Positions 6,692-13,204 of a DNA stretch of 18,675 nucleotides are shown piece after piece (within the stretch, counting starts at the first letter, position 1; each line of letters starts with the position of its first letter). Origin of the DNA: an uncultured Azospirillum sp. (GTDB lineage Bacteria; Pseudomonadota; Alphaproteobacteria; Azospirillales; Azospirillaceae); contig CALGOL010000445.1 in the NCBI GenBank assembly GCA_937960755.1, forward strand, positions 1-18,675, written 5' to 3'. The notes under the pieces were generated by a model. It searched no databases. It worked only from the letters and a program-made list of their open reading frames with translations, and had not been told where the DNA came from. The translations under genes and the position numbers were made by a program.

Positions 6692-8328
6692 TGAGCCATC
6701 AACACCCCTTCGCCATCACGCTGGACGTCGGCACCTCGCTGGCCAACCGCACCGGAACATGGCGCACCACGAAGCCGGTCTACGGCGACCATCTGCCCCC
6801 CTGCAACGCCCAATGCCCTGCGGGGGAGAACATTCAAGGCTGGCTGTTCCACGCCGAATCCGGCGATTACCGCGCCGCGTGGGACGTGCTGATGCGCGAC
6901 AACCCGCTGCCCGCCGTCATGGGGCGGGCCTGCTATCACACCTGCGAAGGGGCCTGCAACCGCGGCAAGCTGGATGAGGCGGTGAGCATTCACGCCGTCG
7001 AACGCTTCCTTGGCGATCTGGCGATCCGCGAAGGCTGGCGAGTCGCGGCGGACGCGCCACCTTCGGGCAAGAAGGTGCTGGTGGTGGGGGCGGGGCCGTC
7101 GGGCCTGTCGGCGGCCTATCATCTGGCGCGGCTGGGGCACGCCGTGACGCTGGCCGACGCCGGGCCGAAAGCCGGCGGCATGATGCGCTTCGGCATTCCG
7201 AAGTACCGCCTGCCGCGGGACGTGCTGGACGCGGAGATTCAGCGCATCGTCGATTTGGGCGTCGAACTGAAACTCAACGCAAAGATCGACGATATCCCGG
7301 CGGCGATGAAAGACGGCGGCTATGACGCCTGCTTCGCCGCCATCGGCGCGCATCTGGCCAAGAAGGTGGACATTCCCGCGGTGTCGGCGGGGCGGATTTT
7401 AGACGCCGTGTCGGTGCTGCGCTCGATGGAATCGGGCGAGGAGCCGCCCAAGCTCGGCCGCCGCGTGGTGGTCTACGGCGGCGGCAACACCGCCATCGAC
7501 GTCGCCCGCACCGCCAAACGGCTGGGGGCCGAAGAAGCCTTGATCGTCTACCGCCGCACGCGGGAGATGATGCCGGCCCATGATTTCGAGGTGGAGGAGG
7601 CGTTGGAGGAGGGCGTCGCCGTCCACTGGCTGCGCACCATCAAGCGGCTGGACGACGGCGAGATGGTGGTTGAGAAAATGGCCCTCGATGAAAAGGGCTG
7701 GCCGCAGCCGACCGGCGAGGTCGAGACCATCGGCGCCGACACGCTGATTCTGGCGCTGGGGCAAGACGTGGATGTTTCCGTCGTGACGCAAATCCCCGGC
7801 GTGACGGTGAACAAGGACCACACCGTCGCGGTGGGGCCGGATCTGATGACGGGCTATCCGGGGCTGTTTTGCGGCGGCGACATGGTGCCTTCTGAAAGAA
7901 CCGTCACGGTGGCGGTGGGGCACGGCAAAAAGGCGGCGCGCTGCATCGACGCTTACCTGAAGGGCGAGAGCTACGCCGCGCCGCCGAAAGCCGCGGTGGC
8001 GGTCCATGATCGGCTGAATACTTGGTACTATTCCGACGCGCCGGCCTCGGTGCAGCCGACGCTCGACCTGTTGCGCCGTCAAAGCAGCTTCGACGAAGTT
8101 AAAGGCGGCCTGGATGAAAGCAACGCGCTGTTCGAGGCGCGGCGTTGTTTATCCTGCGGCAACTGCTTTGAATGTGACAACTGTTTCGGGGTTTGCCCCG
8201 ACAATGCAGTGATTAAGCTGGGACCGGGGAACCGCTTCAAATTCAACTACGACTTCTGCAAGGGCTGCGGGCTATGCGCGGCGGAATGCCCCTGTGGCGC
8301 CATCGACATGGTTCCAGAAGATTTGTAG
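6691..8328 (+). CDS. GltD-like FAD/NAD(P)H oxidoreductase fused to 2[4Fe-4S] ferredoxin domain
   Basis: A 545-residue electron-transfer subunit. The N-terminal GltD-type Fe-S helical domain has Cys38, Cys42, Cys81, Cys85 and Cys89. FAD binds at VVGAGPSG (131-138) and the nicotinamide cofactor at YGGGNTAID (262-270). YRRTREMMPA (287-296), with its arginine pair, is typical of NADPH-preferring relatives. The C-terminus (486-535) is a bacterial ferredoxin: Cys492/495/498/502 and Cys523/526/529/533, preceded by an extra pair, Cys486 and Cys489. In related enzymes the ferredoxin-like delta subunit is a separate small protein; here no separate delta gene is present and this domain probably replaces it. 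ATG 6691 overlaps the beta stop by 1 nt and follows AAGGAG (6678-6683). An earlier in-frame ATG at 6649 lies inside the beta gene and lacks family sequence. The likely role is to exchange electrons between the 2-oxoacid enzyme and NAD(P)H; direction is unknown. An independent GltD paralogue is less likely, given the operon. Confidence 0.92.
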   Translation: MSHQHPFAITLDVGTSLANRTGTWRTTKPVYGDHLPPCNAQCPAGENIQGWLFHAESGDYRAAWDVLMRDNPLPAVMGRACYHTCEGACNRGKLDEAVSIHAVERFLGDLAIREGWRVAADAPPSGKKVLVVGAGPSGLSAAYHLARLGHAVTLADAGPKAGGMMRFGIPKYRLPRDVLDAEIQRIVDLGVELKLNAKIDDIPAAMKDGGYDACFAAIGAHLAKKVDIPAVSAGRILDAVSVLRSMESGEEPPKLGRRVVVYGGGNTAIDVARTAKRLGAEEALIVYRRTREMMPAHDFEVEEALEEGVAVHWLRTIKRLDDGEMVVEKMALDEKGWPQPTGEVETIGADTLILALGQDVDVSVVTQIPGVTVNKDHTVAVGPDLMTGYPGLFCGGDMVPSERTVTVAVGHGKKAARCIDAYLKGESYAAPPKAAVAVHDRLNTWYYSDAPASVQPTLDLLRRQSSFDEVKGGLDESNALFEARRCLSCGNCFECDNCFGVCPDNAVIKLGPGNRFKFNYDFCKGCGLCAAECPCGAIDMVPEDL

Positions 8329-8342
8329 ACCAAACAAACGAT

Positions 8343-8382
8343 TTGATTCAGGTCAAAGAGGAGGGAACGGGACTGATATACA
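8343..8382 (+). promoter_or_regulatory. FNR/FixK-dependent promoter (class II layout)
   Basis: TTGAT-TCAG-GTCAA at 8343-8356 differs by one base from the FNR palindrome TTGAT-N4-ATCAA and fully matches the FixK pattern. Its centre is 8349.5. A -10-like TATACA lies at 8377-8382, centred 30 bp downstream. That predicts a start near 8389-8391 with the box at about -41.5, the standard class II activator position. The box begins 15 bp after the stop of the preceding gene, so it is not part of that operon's promoter. A GAGGAG (8358-8363)/CTCCTC (8386-8391) inverted repeat flanks the -10. Confidence 0.62.
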
Positions 8383-8389
8383 AAACTCC

Positions 8390-8448
8390 TCGTCTCTAAC
8401 CCTCCCTATACCGACTTTGAAGCCGAGGCCCCCGCCTCGGCTTTTTTC
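8390..8448 (+). ncRNA. Candidate FNR/FixK-controlled small RNA, about 58 nt
   Basis: Between the predicted start of the 8343 promoter and the terminator T-tract there is no open reading frame with a ribosome site. About 30 nt of mostly unpaired CU-rich sequence (CTCTAACCCTCCCTATACC at 8394-8412) is followed by the terminator hairpin and six T. This resembles compact Hfq-type sRNAs, with a single-stranded CU-rich seed complementary to Shine-Dalgarno sites and a terminator ending in a U-run. CCCTCCC could pair with the GGGAGG ribosome sites of the gamma subunit (3802-3807) or of the MerR-type regulator (12993-12998); this is speculative. Alternatively the terminator merely ends the oxidoreductase operon and the box is fortuitous. 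Confidence 0.5.
8421..8448 (+). terminator. Intrinsic terminator
   Basis: GCCGAGG (8422-8428) and CCTCGGC (8435-8441) form a perfect 7-bp GC stem with a 6-nt loop, followed at once by six T (8442-8447). It ends transcripts from the 2-oxoacid oxidoreductase operon and also the proposed small RNA. Confidence 0.92.
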
Positions 8449-8513
8449 TTGCGCGGAGAGAAGGGGGACGAGTTTTGTGACAAACACGGCCTAGCACATT
8501 GAGGAAAAAAGAA

Positions 8514-8555
8514 ATTACGGGTAAATGATTCAAAATTCATCCACTGTCCCGTAAT
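8514..8555. repeat. Inverted repeat, possible mobile-element remnant
   Basis: ATTACGGG (8514-8521) and CCCGTAAT (8548-8555) are perfect 8-bp arms. ATGA/TCAT (8525-8528 and 8537-8540) may extend the fold inside. GAAATT (8511-8516) and AATTTC (8562-8567) form a further overlapping pair outside. The interior is AT-rich, unlike the neighbours. Read on the minus strand, ATTACGGGACAGT resembles the hairpin edges I recall for some IS200/RAYT-type elements; I could not verify this. No transposase frame is present. Confidence 0.4.
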
Positions 8556-8733
8556 ATAAAGAATTTCAGTGGGTTAACCGACAAGCAGACCCGTCAGGCG
8601 ATAGATTGCGAACAGGCGTTCGGCGTCCGCTCGTGCGGCGCCCGCCACAAAAGGCTGCCGATACTGGCCGCCAATACAACACGCCGCCGCCCAACTGGTG
8701 ACAATCAGCCGTCAACTAGCGAACTGGTGCAAT

Positions 8734-8771
8734 ACCAATCCGCCGCAAGATTGACCTTTAGGCGGATTGGT
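8734..8771. repeat. Perfect 11-bp inverted repeat (hairpin)
   Basis: ACCAATCCGCC (8734-8744) and GGCGGATTGGT (8761-8771) are exact reverse complements around a 16-nt loop. It is the first of three adjoining palindromes in the gap between the oxidoreductase operon and infC. No T-tract follows on either strand, so it is more likely a REP-like intergenic element than a terminator. Confidence 0.6.
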
Positions 8772-8799
8772 GACGCCCGCGCGGCGATTGAGCGTCACC
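8769..8799. repeat. 8-bp inverted repeat overlapping the previous one
   Basis: GGTGACGC (8769-8776) and GCGTCACC (8792-8799) are exact reverse complements with a 15-nt loop. The left arm shares GGT (8769-8771) with the right arm of the 8734-8771 hairpin, so the two folds exclude each other. Confidence 0.5.
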
Positions 8800-8804
8800 G
8801 CCTT

Positions 8805-8838
8805 CGCCGGACTGACCCCAAGGGTCAGTCATTCGGCG
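8805..8838. repeat. Long hairpin in the infC-proximal gap
   Basis: ACTGACCC (8811-8818) and GGGTCAGT (8822-8829) form a perfect 8-bp stem with a 3-nt loop. CGCCG (8805-8809) and CGGCG (8834-8838) extend it. Neighbouring sequence at 8861-8893 (CCCGGACAG to GGGAATGACG) looks like a common intergenic repeat. A short frame through this block is judged spurious. Confidence 0.55.
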
Positions 8839-8920
8839 GGGCGGTATAAGCCTAAAAAATCCCGGACAGCCATGCGCCTTCGCGGGAATGACGGTGAAGA
8901 GTCAATTCTTCGATTGGCGC

Positions 8921-8963
8921 AACAAAACAAAACCCCCGCTGCATCGCCGCAACGGAGGTTTTG
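8921..8963 (-). terminator. Intrinsic terminator of thrS-infC
   Basis: On the minus strand CAAAACCTCCG (8963-8953) pairs with CGGGGGTTTTG (8938-8928), one mismatch in 11, and the transcript then reads TTTTG toward 8921. The stem begins 25 bp after the infC stop. Because both arms carry A/T runs it may also work on the plus strand. Confidence 0.75.
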
Positions 8964-8988
8964 CTTTAAAAACCTATAGCGAAGCCGG

Positions 8989-9525
8989 TCAGCGCGGCGC
9001 CAGCACCATAATCATCTGCCGGCCTTCCAGCTTGGGCATCTGCTCAATCTTGGCCAGCTCTTCCAGCTCGTCTCGCACCCGCATCAGCACGTTCATGCCG
9101 AGATCCTGGTGCGCCATTTCACGGCCGCGGAAGCGCATGGTGACCTTGACCTTGTCGCCTTCTTCCAGGAAGCGCTTCGCCGCCCGCATTTTGACGTCGT
9201 AGTCATTGTCATCGATGTTGGGTCGGAGTTTGATCTCCTTCACCTCGATGACTTTTTGCTTCTTGCGGGCCTCGGCGGCCTTTTTCTGCGCCTCGAACTT
9301 GAACTTGCCGTAGTCGAGGATCTTGCAGACCGGCGGTTCAGCCTGCGGCGCCACCTCGACAAGGTCGAGATTAGCGTCTTCGGCCGCCAGCAAGGCGTCG
9401 CGCAGCGACACCACGCCGACCATTTCACCATCAGCGCCGACAAGGCGAACGGTACGCGCCGTAATTTCTCTGTTCACCCGCGGTCCATCGCGGGTCGGCG
9501 CTGCTTCCGACGGAATCCGTGCTAT
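8989..9525 (-). CDS. infC: Translation initiation factor IF-3, probable ATA start
   Basis: IF-3 binds the 30S subunit, keeps subunits apart and checks the start codon and initiator tRNA. The C-terminal domain includes [17 protein letters not shown] and FRGREM, and the N-terminal domain has [15 protein letters not shown] and [14 protein letters not shown]. The only standard start is the GTG at 9475-9477, giving 162 residues, but it is the conserved Val of PRVNREI. Family-like sequence ([15 protein letters not shown]) continues upstream in frame. I place the start at ATA 9523-9525, giving 178 residues, normal length, with a GGAG ribosome site 8 nt before it. The frame closes at TGA 9568-9570 with no ATG, GTG or TTG between. 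Rare infC starts are known (AUU in E. coli) and let IF-3 repress its own translation. It follows thrS by 74 bp. Confidence 0.93.
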   Translation of the reverse strand: MARIPSEAAPTRDGPRVNREITARTVRLVGADGEMVGVVSLRDALLAAEDANLDLVEVAPQAEPPVCKILDYGKFKFEAQKKAAEARKKQKVIEVKEIKLRPNIDDNDYDVKMRAAKRFLEEGDKVKVTMRFRGREMAHQDLGMNVLMRVRDELEELAKIEQMPKLEGRQMIMVLAPR

Positions 9526-9530
9526 GGAAT

Positions 9531-9537
9531 CTTCTCC
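9531..9537 (-). promoter_or_regulatory. Ribosome binding site deciding the infC ATA start
   Basis: On the minus strand GGAGAAG (9537-9531) is followed by ATTCC and then ATA (9525-9523), so GGAG sits 8 nt from the start. No comparable site precedes the GTG at 9477, and the ATT at 9514-9516 is too far away (17 nt). This favours ATA. Confidence 0.7.
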
Positions 9538-9599
9538 ATCAATAAGTTGATCCGCCGCCGCAGCGCATCACACGATGCGCCGGGCCGTTGGCGGATGAT

Positions 9600-11558
9600 T
9601 TAGAACGGCGTGTCGCCCAATCCCTCGGCCGCATTGGCGGCGGGAGACCGCGACTCGCTATAGAGTTTATTCAAGACGTCGTCGAGGGCAAGAACTTCCT
9701 GATCCTTGCTACCCAAACGACGCAGCGCCACAGTGCGTTCTTCGGCCTCGCGCTTGCCCACCACCAGCAGCGCCGGGACTTTTTGCAGGCTGTGTTCGCG
9801 GACCTTGAGGTTGATTTTTTCGTTGCGGGTGTCGATCTCCGCCCGAATACCCTTCTTTTTCAGCAGCTTATACACCTCTTCAGCGTAACCGTCCGCTTCC
9901 GAGGTGATGGTCGCCACCACCGCTTGAACCGGCGCCAGCCACATCGGAAATTTGCCGGCGTGGTGTTCGATCAACATGCCGATAAAACGCTCCAGCGAGC
10001 CCAAAATCGCCCGATGCAGCATCACCGGGCGGTGACGCGCCCCGTCCTCGCCGATATAGGAGGCGTCGAGTCGCTCCGGCAGCACGAAATCAAGCTGCAA
10101 GGTGCCGCACTGCCAGGTGCGGCCGATGGCGTCGGTGAGGTGGAATTCCACCTTCGGGCCGTAGAAGGCGCCTTCGCCCGGCAGCTCCTCAAACGGCAGG
10201 CCGGCCTCACGCAACGCGGCGCGCAAACCTTCTTCCGCCTTGTCCCAAACTTCGTCCGTGCCGGCGCGCACGTCGGGGCGCAGCGCCAGCTTGACGTCGA
10301 TCTTGTCGAAGCCAAGGTCCTGGTAGACGCTGAGTTGCAGCTTGAAATATTCCGCCGACTCGGACGGCACCTGATCGGCGGTGCAGAAGATGTGCGCGTC
10401 GTCCTGGGTGAAGGCGCGCACCCGCAAGATGCCGTGCAGCGCGCCCGACGGCTCGTTGCGGTGGCAGGAGCCGAACTCGGCGACCCGCATCGGCAGGTCA
10501 CGGTAAGACTTCAGACCCTGCTTGAAAATCTGCACATGGCCGGGACAGTTCATCGGCTTGACGCCCAGCATCTTTTCGCCGTCGTCCACCGACACCTTGA
10601 ACATGTTGTCGCCGTACATATCCCAGTGGCCCGACGCCTTGAACAGCGACGAGTCCACCAGTTGCGGCGTGCGCACTTCGACGTAATCGGCTTCCGCCAG
10701 CTTGGCGCGGATGTAGTTCTCCAGCGTCCGGTAAACCGTCCAGCCCTTGGGGTGCCAGAACACCGACCCCGCCGCTTCTTCTTGCTGGTGGAACAGACCC
10801 AATTCCTTGCCCAGCTTGCGATGGTCGCGCTTTTCCGCTTCCTCCAGCATGTGCAGATGGGCCTTCAGCTCCTTCTCGTCCCGCCAGGCGGTGCCGTAGA
10901 TGCGCTGAAGCATCGGGTTGCGGTGATCGCCGCGCCAATAGGCCCCGGCCACCTTCATCAACTTGAAGGCCATGCCGACCTTGCCCACCGACGGGGCGTG
11001 CGGCCCGCGGCAGAGGTCGAGCCAGTCGCCTTGACGGTAAACCGACACGACTTCGCCATCGGGCAGGCCTTCGATCAGTTCGACCTTGAAGTGCTCGCCC
11101 AGATTCTTGAAATAGGCGACGGCGTCGGCGCGCGGCCACTCCTCCCGCACCAGCGGTTTGTCGCGGCCGACGATCTCCTTCATCTTGGCTTCGATCTTTT
11201 CCAGATCGTCCGGCGTGAAGGGCTGGTCGCGGGCGAAGTCATAATAGAAGCCGGTGGCGATCGACGGGCCGATGGTGACTTGCGTGCCGGGATAAAGCTC
11301 CTGCACCGCTTCGGCCAGCACATGGGCGCAGTCGTGGCGAATGATCTCCAGCGCGTCGGCGTGGCTGCGCGTGACGATCTCAATCGCCGCGTCGGTAGTG
11401 ATAGTAGTGCTCAGATCCTTCAAAACGCCGTCGACCTTGATGGCGAGGGCGTCTTTGGCGAGACGCGCGCCGATGGAGGCCGCGATCTCAGCGCCTGAGA
11501 CCGGACCGTCGAACTGACGAACGCCGCCGTCGGGCAGCGTGATGGATAGAGCGGACAC
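9600..11558 (-). CDS. thrS: Threonyl-tRNA synthetase
   Basis: Charges tRNA-Thr in the cytoplasm. With the GTG start the protein is 652 residues, near the family norm of about 640. Domains: TGS (about 3-65); editing domain with HDCAH (His75, Cys77, His79) and LDLCRGPH (Cys183); class II catalytic core with zinc ligand Cys338 in MNCPGH, motif 2 [13 protein letters not shown] (His389) and a later zinc ligand in MLHRAILGS; anticodon-binding domain from about 540 to 640. The GTG at 11556-11558 is chosen because GGAAGG lies 10 nt upstream. The in-frame TTG at 11576 would add six residues with no ribosome site. A leader hairpin (11582-11600) sits just before the ribosome site. Gene order thrS-infC is common in bacteria and suggests co-transcription. 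Confidence 0.97.
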   Translation of the reverse strand: MSALSITLPDGGVRQFDGPVSGAEIAASIGARLAKDALAIKVDGVLKDLSTTITTDAAIEIVTRSHADALEIIRHDCAHVLAEAVQELYPGTQVTIGPSIATGFYYDFARDQPFTPDDLEKIEAKMKEIVGRDKPLVREEWPRADAVAYFKNLGEHFKVELIEGLPDGEVVSVYRQGDWLDLCRGPHAPSVGKVGMAFKLMKVAGAYWRGDHRNPMLQRIYGTAWRDEKELKAHLHMLEEAEKRDHRKLGKELGLFHQQEEAAGSVFWHPKGWTVYRTLENYIRAKLAEADYVEVRTPQLVDSSLFKASGHWDMYGDNMFKVSVDDGEKMLGVKPMNCPGHVQIFKQGLKSYRDLPMRVAEFGSCHRNEPSGALHGILRVRAFTQDDAHIFCTADQVPSESAEYFKLQLSVYQDLGFDKIDVKLALRPDVRAGTDEVWDKAEEGLRAALREAGLPFEELPGEGAFYGPKVEFHLTDAIGRTWQCGTLQLDFVLPERLDASYIGEDGARHRPVMLHRAILGSLERFIGMLIEHHAGKFPMWLAPVQAVVATITSEADGYAEEVYKLLKKKGIRAEIDTRNEKINLKVREHSLQKVPALLVVGKREAEERTVALRRLGSKDQEVLALDDVLNKLYSESRSPAANAAEGLGDTPF

Positions 11559-11581
11559 TTGAAATACGCCTTCCAAGCTTT

Positions 11582-11600
11582 GCCGGCCGCAACGGCCGGC
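11582..11600 (-). promoter_or_regulatory. Leader hairpin before thrS ribosome site
   Basis: On the minus strand GCCGGCCG (11600-11593), loop TTG, CGGCCGGC (11589-11582): a perfect 8-bp GC stem with a 3-nt loop, 8 bp before GGAAGG. No T-run follows, so it is not a standard terminator for the upstream gene. In E. coli a structured thrS leader binds the enzyme for autoregulation. Whether this stem does so is unknown. Confidence 0.45.
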
Positions 11601-11644
11601 GGATTAAAGGGGATTAGCAGACTGCAAGCGAGCGCATACGCCTG

Positions 11645-12085
11645 TCAAGACGGGCTGACGCCGATAAACGCCGCAGCCAGCAGCAATAGCGCCGATCCGA
11701 CCAGCACGCCGAAGGTCGTCATCATGCCGGCGATGCGATAGCGGAAGTTCTCTTTTTCCTGCGACACGCCATAGGCGTGAACGGCGCGGCCCGCCAGCAG
11801 CAGCGCGCCCAGCAGATGGACCGCCCAGGCCCCCCACCCCGCCAGCCCGACCAGCAAGATGAGCAGCAGGCCAAAGGGGGCGTATTCGGCGAAATTGCCA
11901 TGCACCCGCACCGCGCGCTGCAAGGCGGCGTCGCCGCCGGTCCCCAACGCCAGTTTGGCGCGGCGGCGCGCGCCGATGGCGCGGATCGCCAGATAAACAT
12001 AGATCAACGCCAGCAGGGCGGCGTAAGGCGCCAGCGAAACAGCGGCGGCGATGCTGGCGGAAAAAGCGGCGGGATCGGCGGTCAT
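11645..12085 (-). CDS. MAPEG-family membrane protein
   Basis: A 146-residue integral membrane protein of the MAPEG family (membrane-associated proteins in eicosanoid and glutathione metabolism). The pattern is about four helices: 16-36, 68-86, 87-105 and 118-142. The family signature RAVRVHGNFAEYAPFGLLL lies at 57-75 and GRAVHAYG at 99-106. Eukaryotic members are membrane glutathione transferases; for most bacterial members the substrate is unknown, so no reaction is assigned. ATG 12083-12085 has GGAG 11 nt upstream. It lies 56 bp after the regulator gene and 86 bp before thrS on the same strand, so it may be read with either. Confidence 0.88.
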   Translation of the reverse strand: MTADPAAFSASIAAAVSLAPYAALLALIYVYLAIRAIGARRRAKLALGTGGDAALQRAVRVHGNFAEYAPFGLLLILLVGLAGWGAWAVHLLGALLLAGRAVHAYGVSQEKENFRYRIAGMMTTFGVLVGSALLLLAAAFIGVSPS

Positions 12086-12141
12086 CGGCGAACGGGCTCC
12101 GTTTAAGCGCGTTTAAATGGCGCGTTTAGGCGGCGGGATTA

Positions 12142-12990
12142 TTAAAAAGTCGGCGGCGTGTTGATCCACAAGACGACGGCGCGGGTCGGCCCAGGCACCC
12201 GCCAGCCGTGCGGCCGGCGGCTGTCGAAGGTGATGCTGTCGCCGGGGCCAAGGGTGAATTCGCTATTGGCGTCGAGCAGGATTTGGATCTGCCCTTCCAG
12301 CACGTACAAAAACTCTTCGCCTTCATGGCGATAACTGCCGCCGCTGGCCGAGCCCGGCTCGAAAATCCACTTTTGCCCCGACAAAAGCGAGGCGTTTTCC
12401 GTCAGTTGGTGCAGGGTGACGCCCTGGCCGAACATCGGCATGACGCGAGCGTCGGCCGCGCGCACCACGCCGTCATCCGCCGTTGGAGCCTCGTCAGGCG
12501 GCCGCATCAGCTCCAGCACCGACAGGCCGTAGCAATTGGCGAGCTTTTGCAGGCTGGCGACCGAAGCGCCGCGCGAGGTGCGCTCCACCATGCTAATGAA
12601 AGACGCCGGCAGGCCGGTTTGCTCCGCCGCCTCGCGCACCGAAAGGCCAGCCTTGCGGCGCAGCACCCGCAGCCGGTCGCCCACCGCCGCCGCGCCGGCC
12701 TTACTTTCCTTGTCGCCGCTTTCCGCCGCCGTCCCCTGCCCCGGCTCCTGGTCGCTCGCCGCCGCGCCGTTCGGCTTCAGCACCGAACGGATCGCCAACA
12801 GATTAAGCCCTTGCACTTCGCGCATCCGCTTGATGTGGCGGACGGTTTCCAGGTCTTCAGCGCTATAGAGCCGCTGGCCGCCGCTGGTGCGGCCGGGGTT
12901 CAGCAAGCCGTGCTGCTCCCACTGGCGCAAGGTGGAGGGCGACGCGCCGGTGATTTCGGCGATGTCGCGGATTTTATATTCGTTCGCCAT
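12142..12990 (-). CDS. MerR-XRE-cupin fusion transcriptional regulator
   Basis: A 282-residue regulator with three domains. A MerR-type winged HTH (about 5-72) has the motif KIRDIAEITGASPSTLRQWE and the wing GGQRLYSAEDL. After an Ala/Gly/Gln/Ser-rich linker (73-102) comes an XRE/HTH_3 domain (about 103-161: RLRVLRRKAGLSVREAAEQ, SFISMVER). A cupin_2 domain (about 205-278) closes, with HEGEEFLYVLEG at 222-233 and GPGDSITFDSRRPHGW at 248-263; His222, Glu226 and His261 are candidate ligand or metal positions. XRE-cupin regulators usually sense small metabolites. The added MerR DNA-binding domain is unusual. ATG 12988-12990 is the only start in the open frame; GGGAGG is just 2 nt away, rather close. 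It may regulate itself (see 13022-13054) or the MAPEG gene 56 bp downstream. The ligand is unknown. Confidence 0.9.
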   Translation of the reverse strand: MANEYKIRDIAEITGASPSTLRQWEQHGLLNPGRTSGGQRLYSAEDLETVRHIKRMREVQGLNLLAIRSVLKPNGAAASDQEPGQGTAAESGDKESKAGAAAVGDRLRVLRRKAGLSVREAAEQTGLPASFISMVERTSRGASVASLQKLANCYGLSVLELMRPPDEAPTADDGVVRAADARVMPMFGQGVTLHQLTENASLLSGQKWIFEPGSASGGSYRHEGEEFLYVLEGQIQILLDANSEFTLGPGDSITFDSRRPHGWRVPGPTRAVVLWINTPPTF

Positions 12991-13021
12991 TTCCTCCCGA
13001 TCCGCGGCCGCCCCGACTTGT

Positions 13022-13054
13022 CGTTCATGCGCTTATCATATTGCGCCGTTCATG
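13022..13054 (-). promoter_or_regulatory. Candidate operator and -10 of the MerR-XRE-cupin gene
   Basis: Two direct copies of CGTTCATG (plus-strand 13022-13029 and 13047-13054) lie 25 bp apart. Between them GCGC (13029-13032) and GCGC (13043-13046) bracket TTATCATATT, whose minus strand has TATGAT, a good -10 (13041-13036). No clear -35 is seen, which suits an activated or MerR-type promoter. The block lies 32 bp upstream of the regulator start, so autoregulation is plausible. Confidence 0.4.
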
Positions 13055-13100
13055 AAACACTTATGTCGAAGCGGACGTTTAGGAAAGGGGGACGCGCGTT

Positions 13101-13204
13101 TAGAGCGTTTTCAGCCGAAGCGGATACCGATTCGGCGCAGAAAACGCGGCAAAACAAAGCCCTAACGCGGTTTGACCGATTCCTGCCGGTCACAAAGCGC
13201 TCTA
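13101..13204. repeat. Alphaproteobacterial-type intergenic palindromic element
   Basis: Terminal arms are TAGAGCG (13101-13107) and CGCTCTA (13198-13204). Inside are two hairpins. The first is GCGTTTTC/GAAAACGC (13105-13112 and 13140-13147) enclosing GCCGAA/TTCGGC (13114-13119 and 13131-13136). The second is GACCG/CGGTC (13174-13178 and 13187-13191). I recognise the type from many alphaproteobacterial intergenic regions (ends TCTAGAGCG, conserved AAAACGCG core); copy number cannot be checked here. Its right end supplies the TAG stop of the DUF4112 gene. Outside it, 13055-13100 shows nothing clear. Confidence 0.72.

Noticed and set aside
8767..8979. A 70-codon plus-strand frame in the gap before infC
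   Set aside because: It runs through hairpins and a common intergenic repeat (MRLRGNDG-type translation) and into the infC terminator, with no ribosome site. I judge it spurious.
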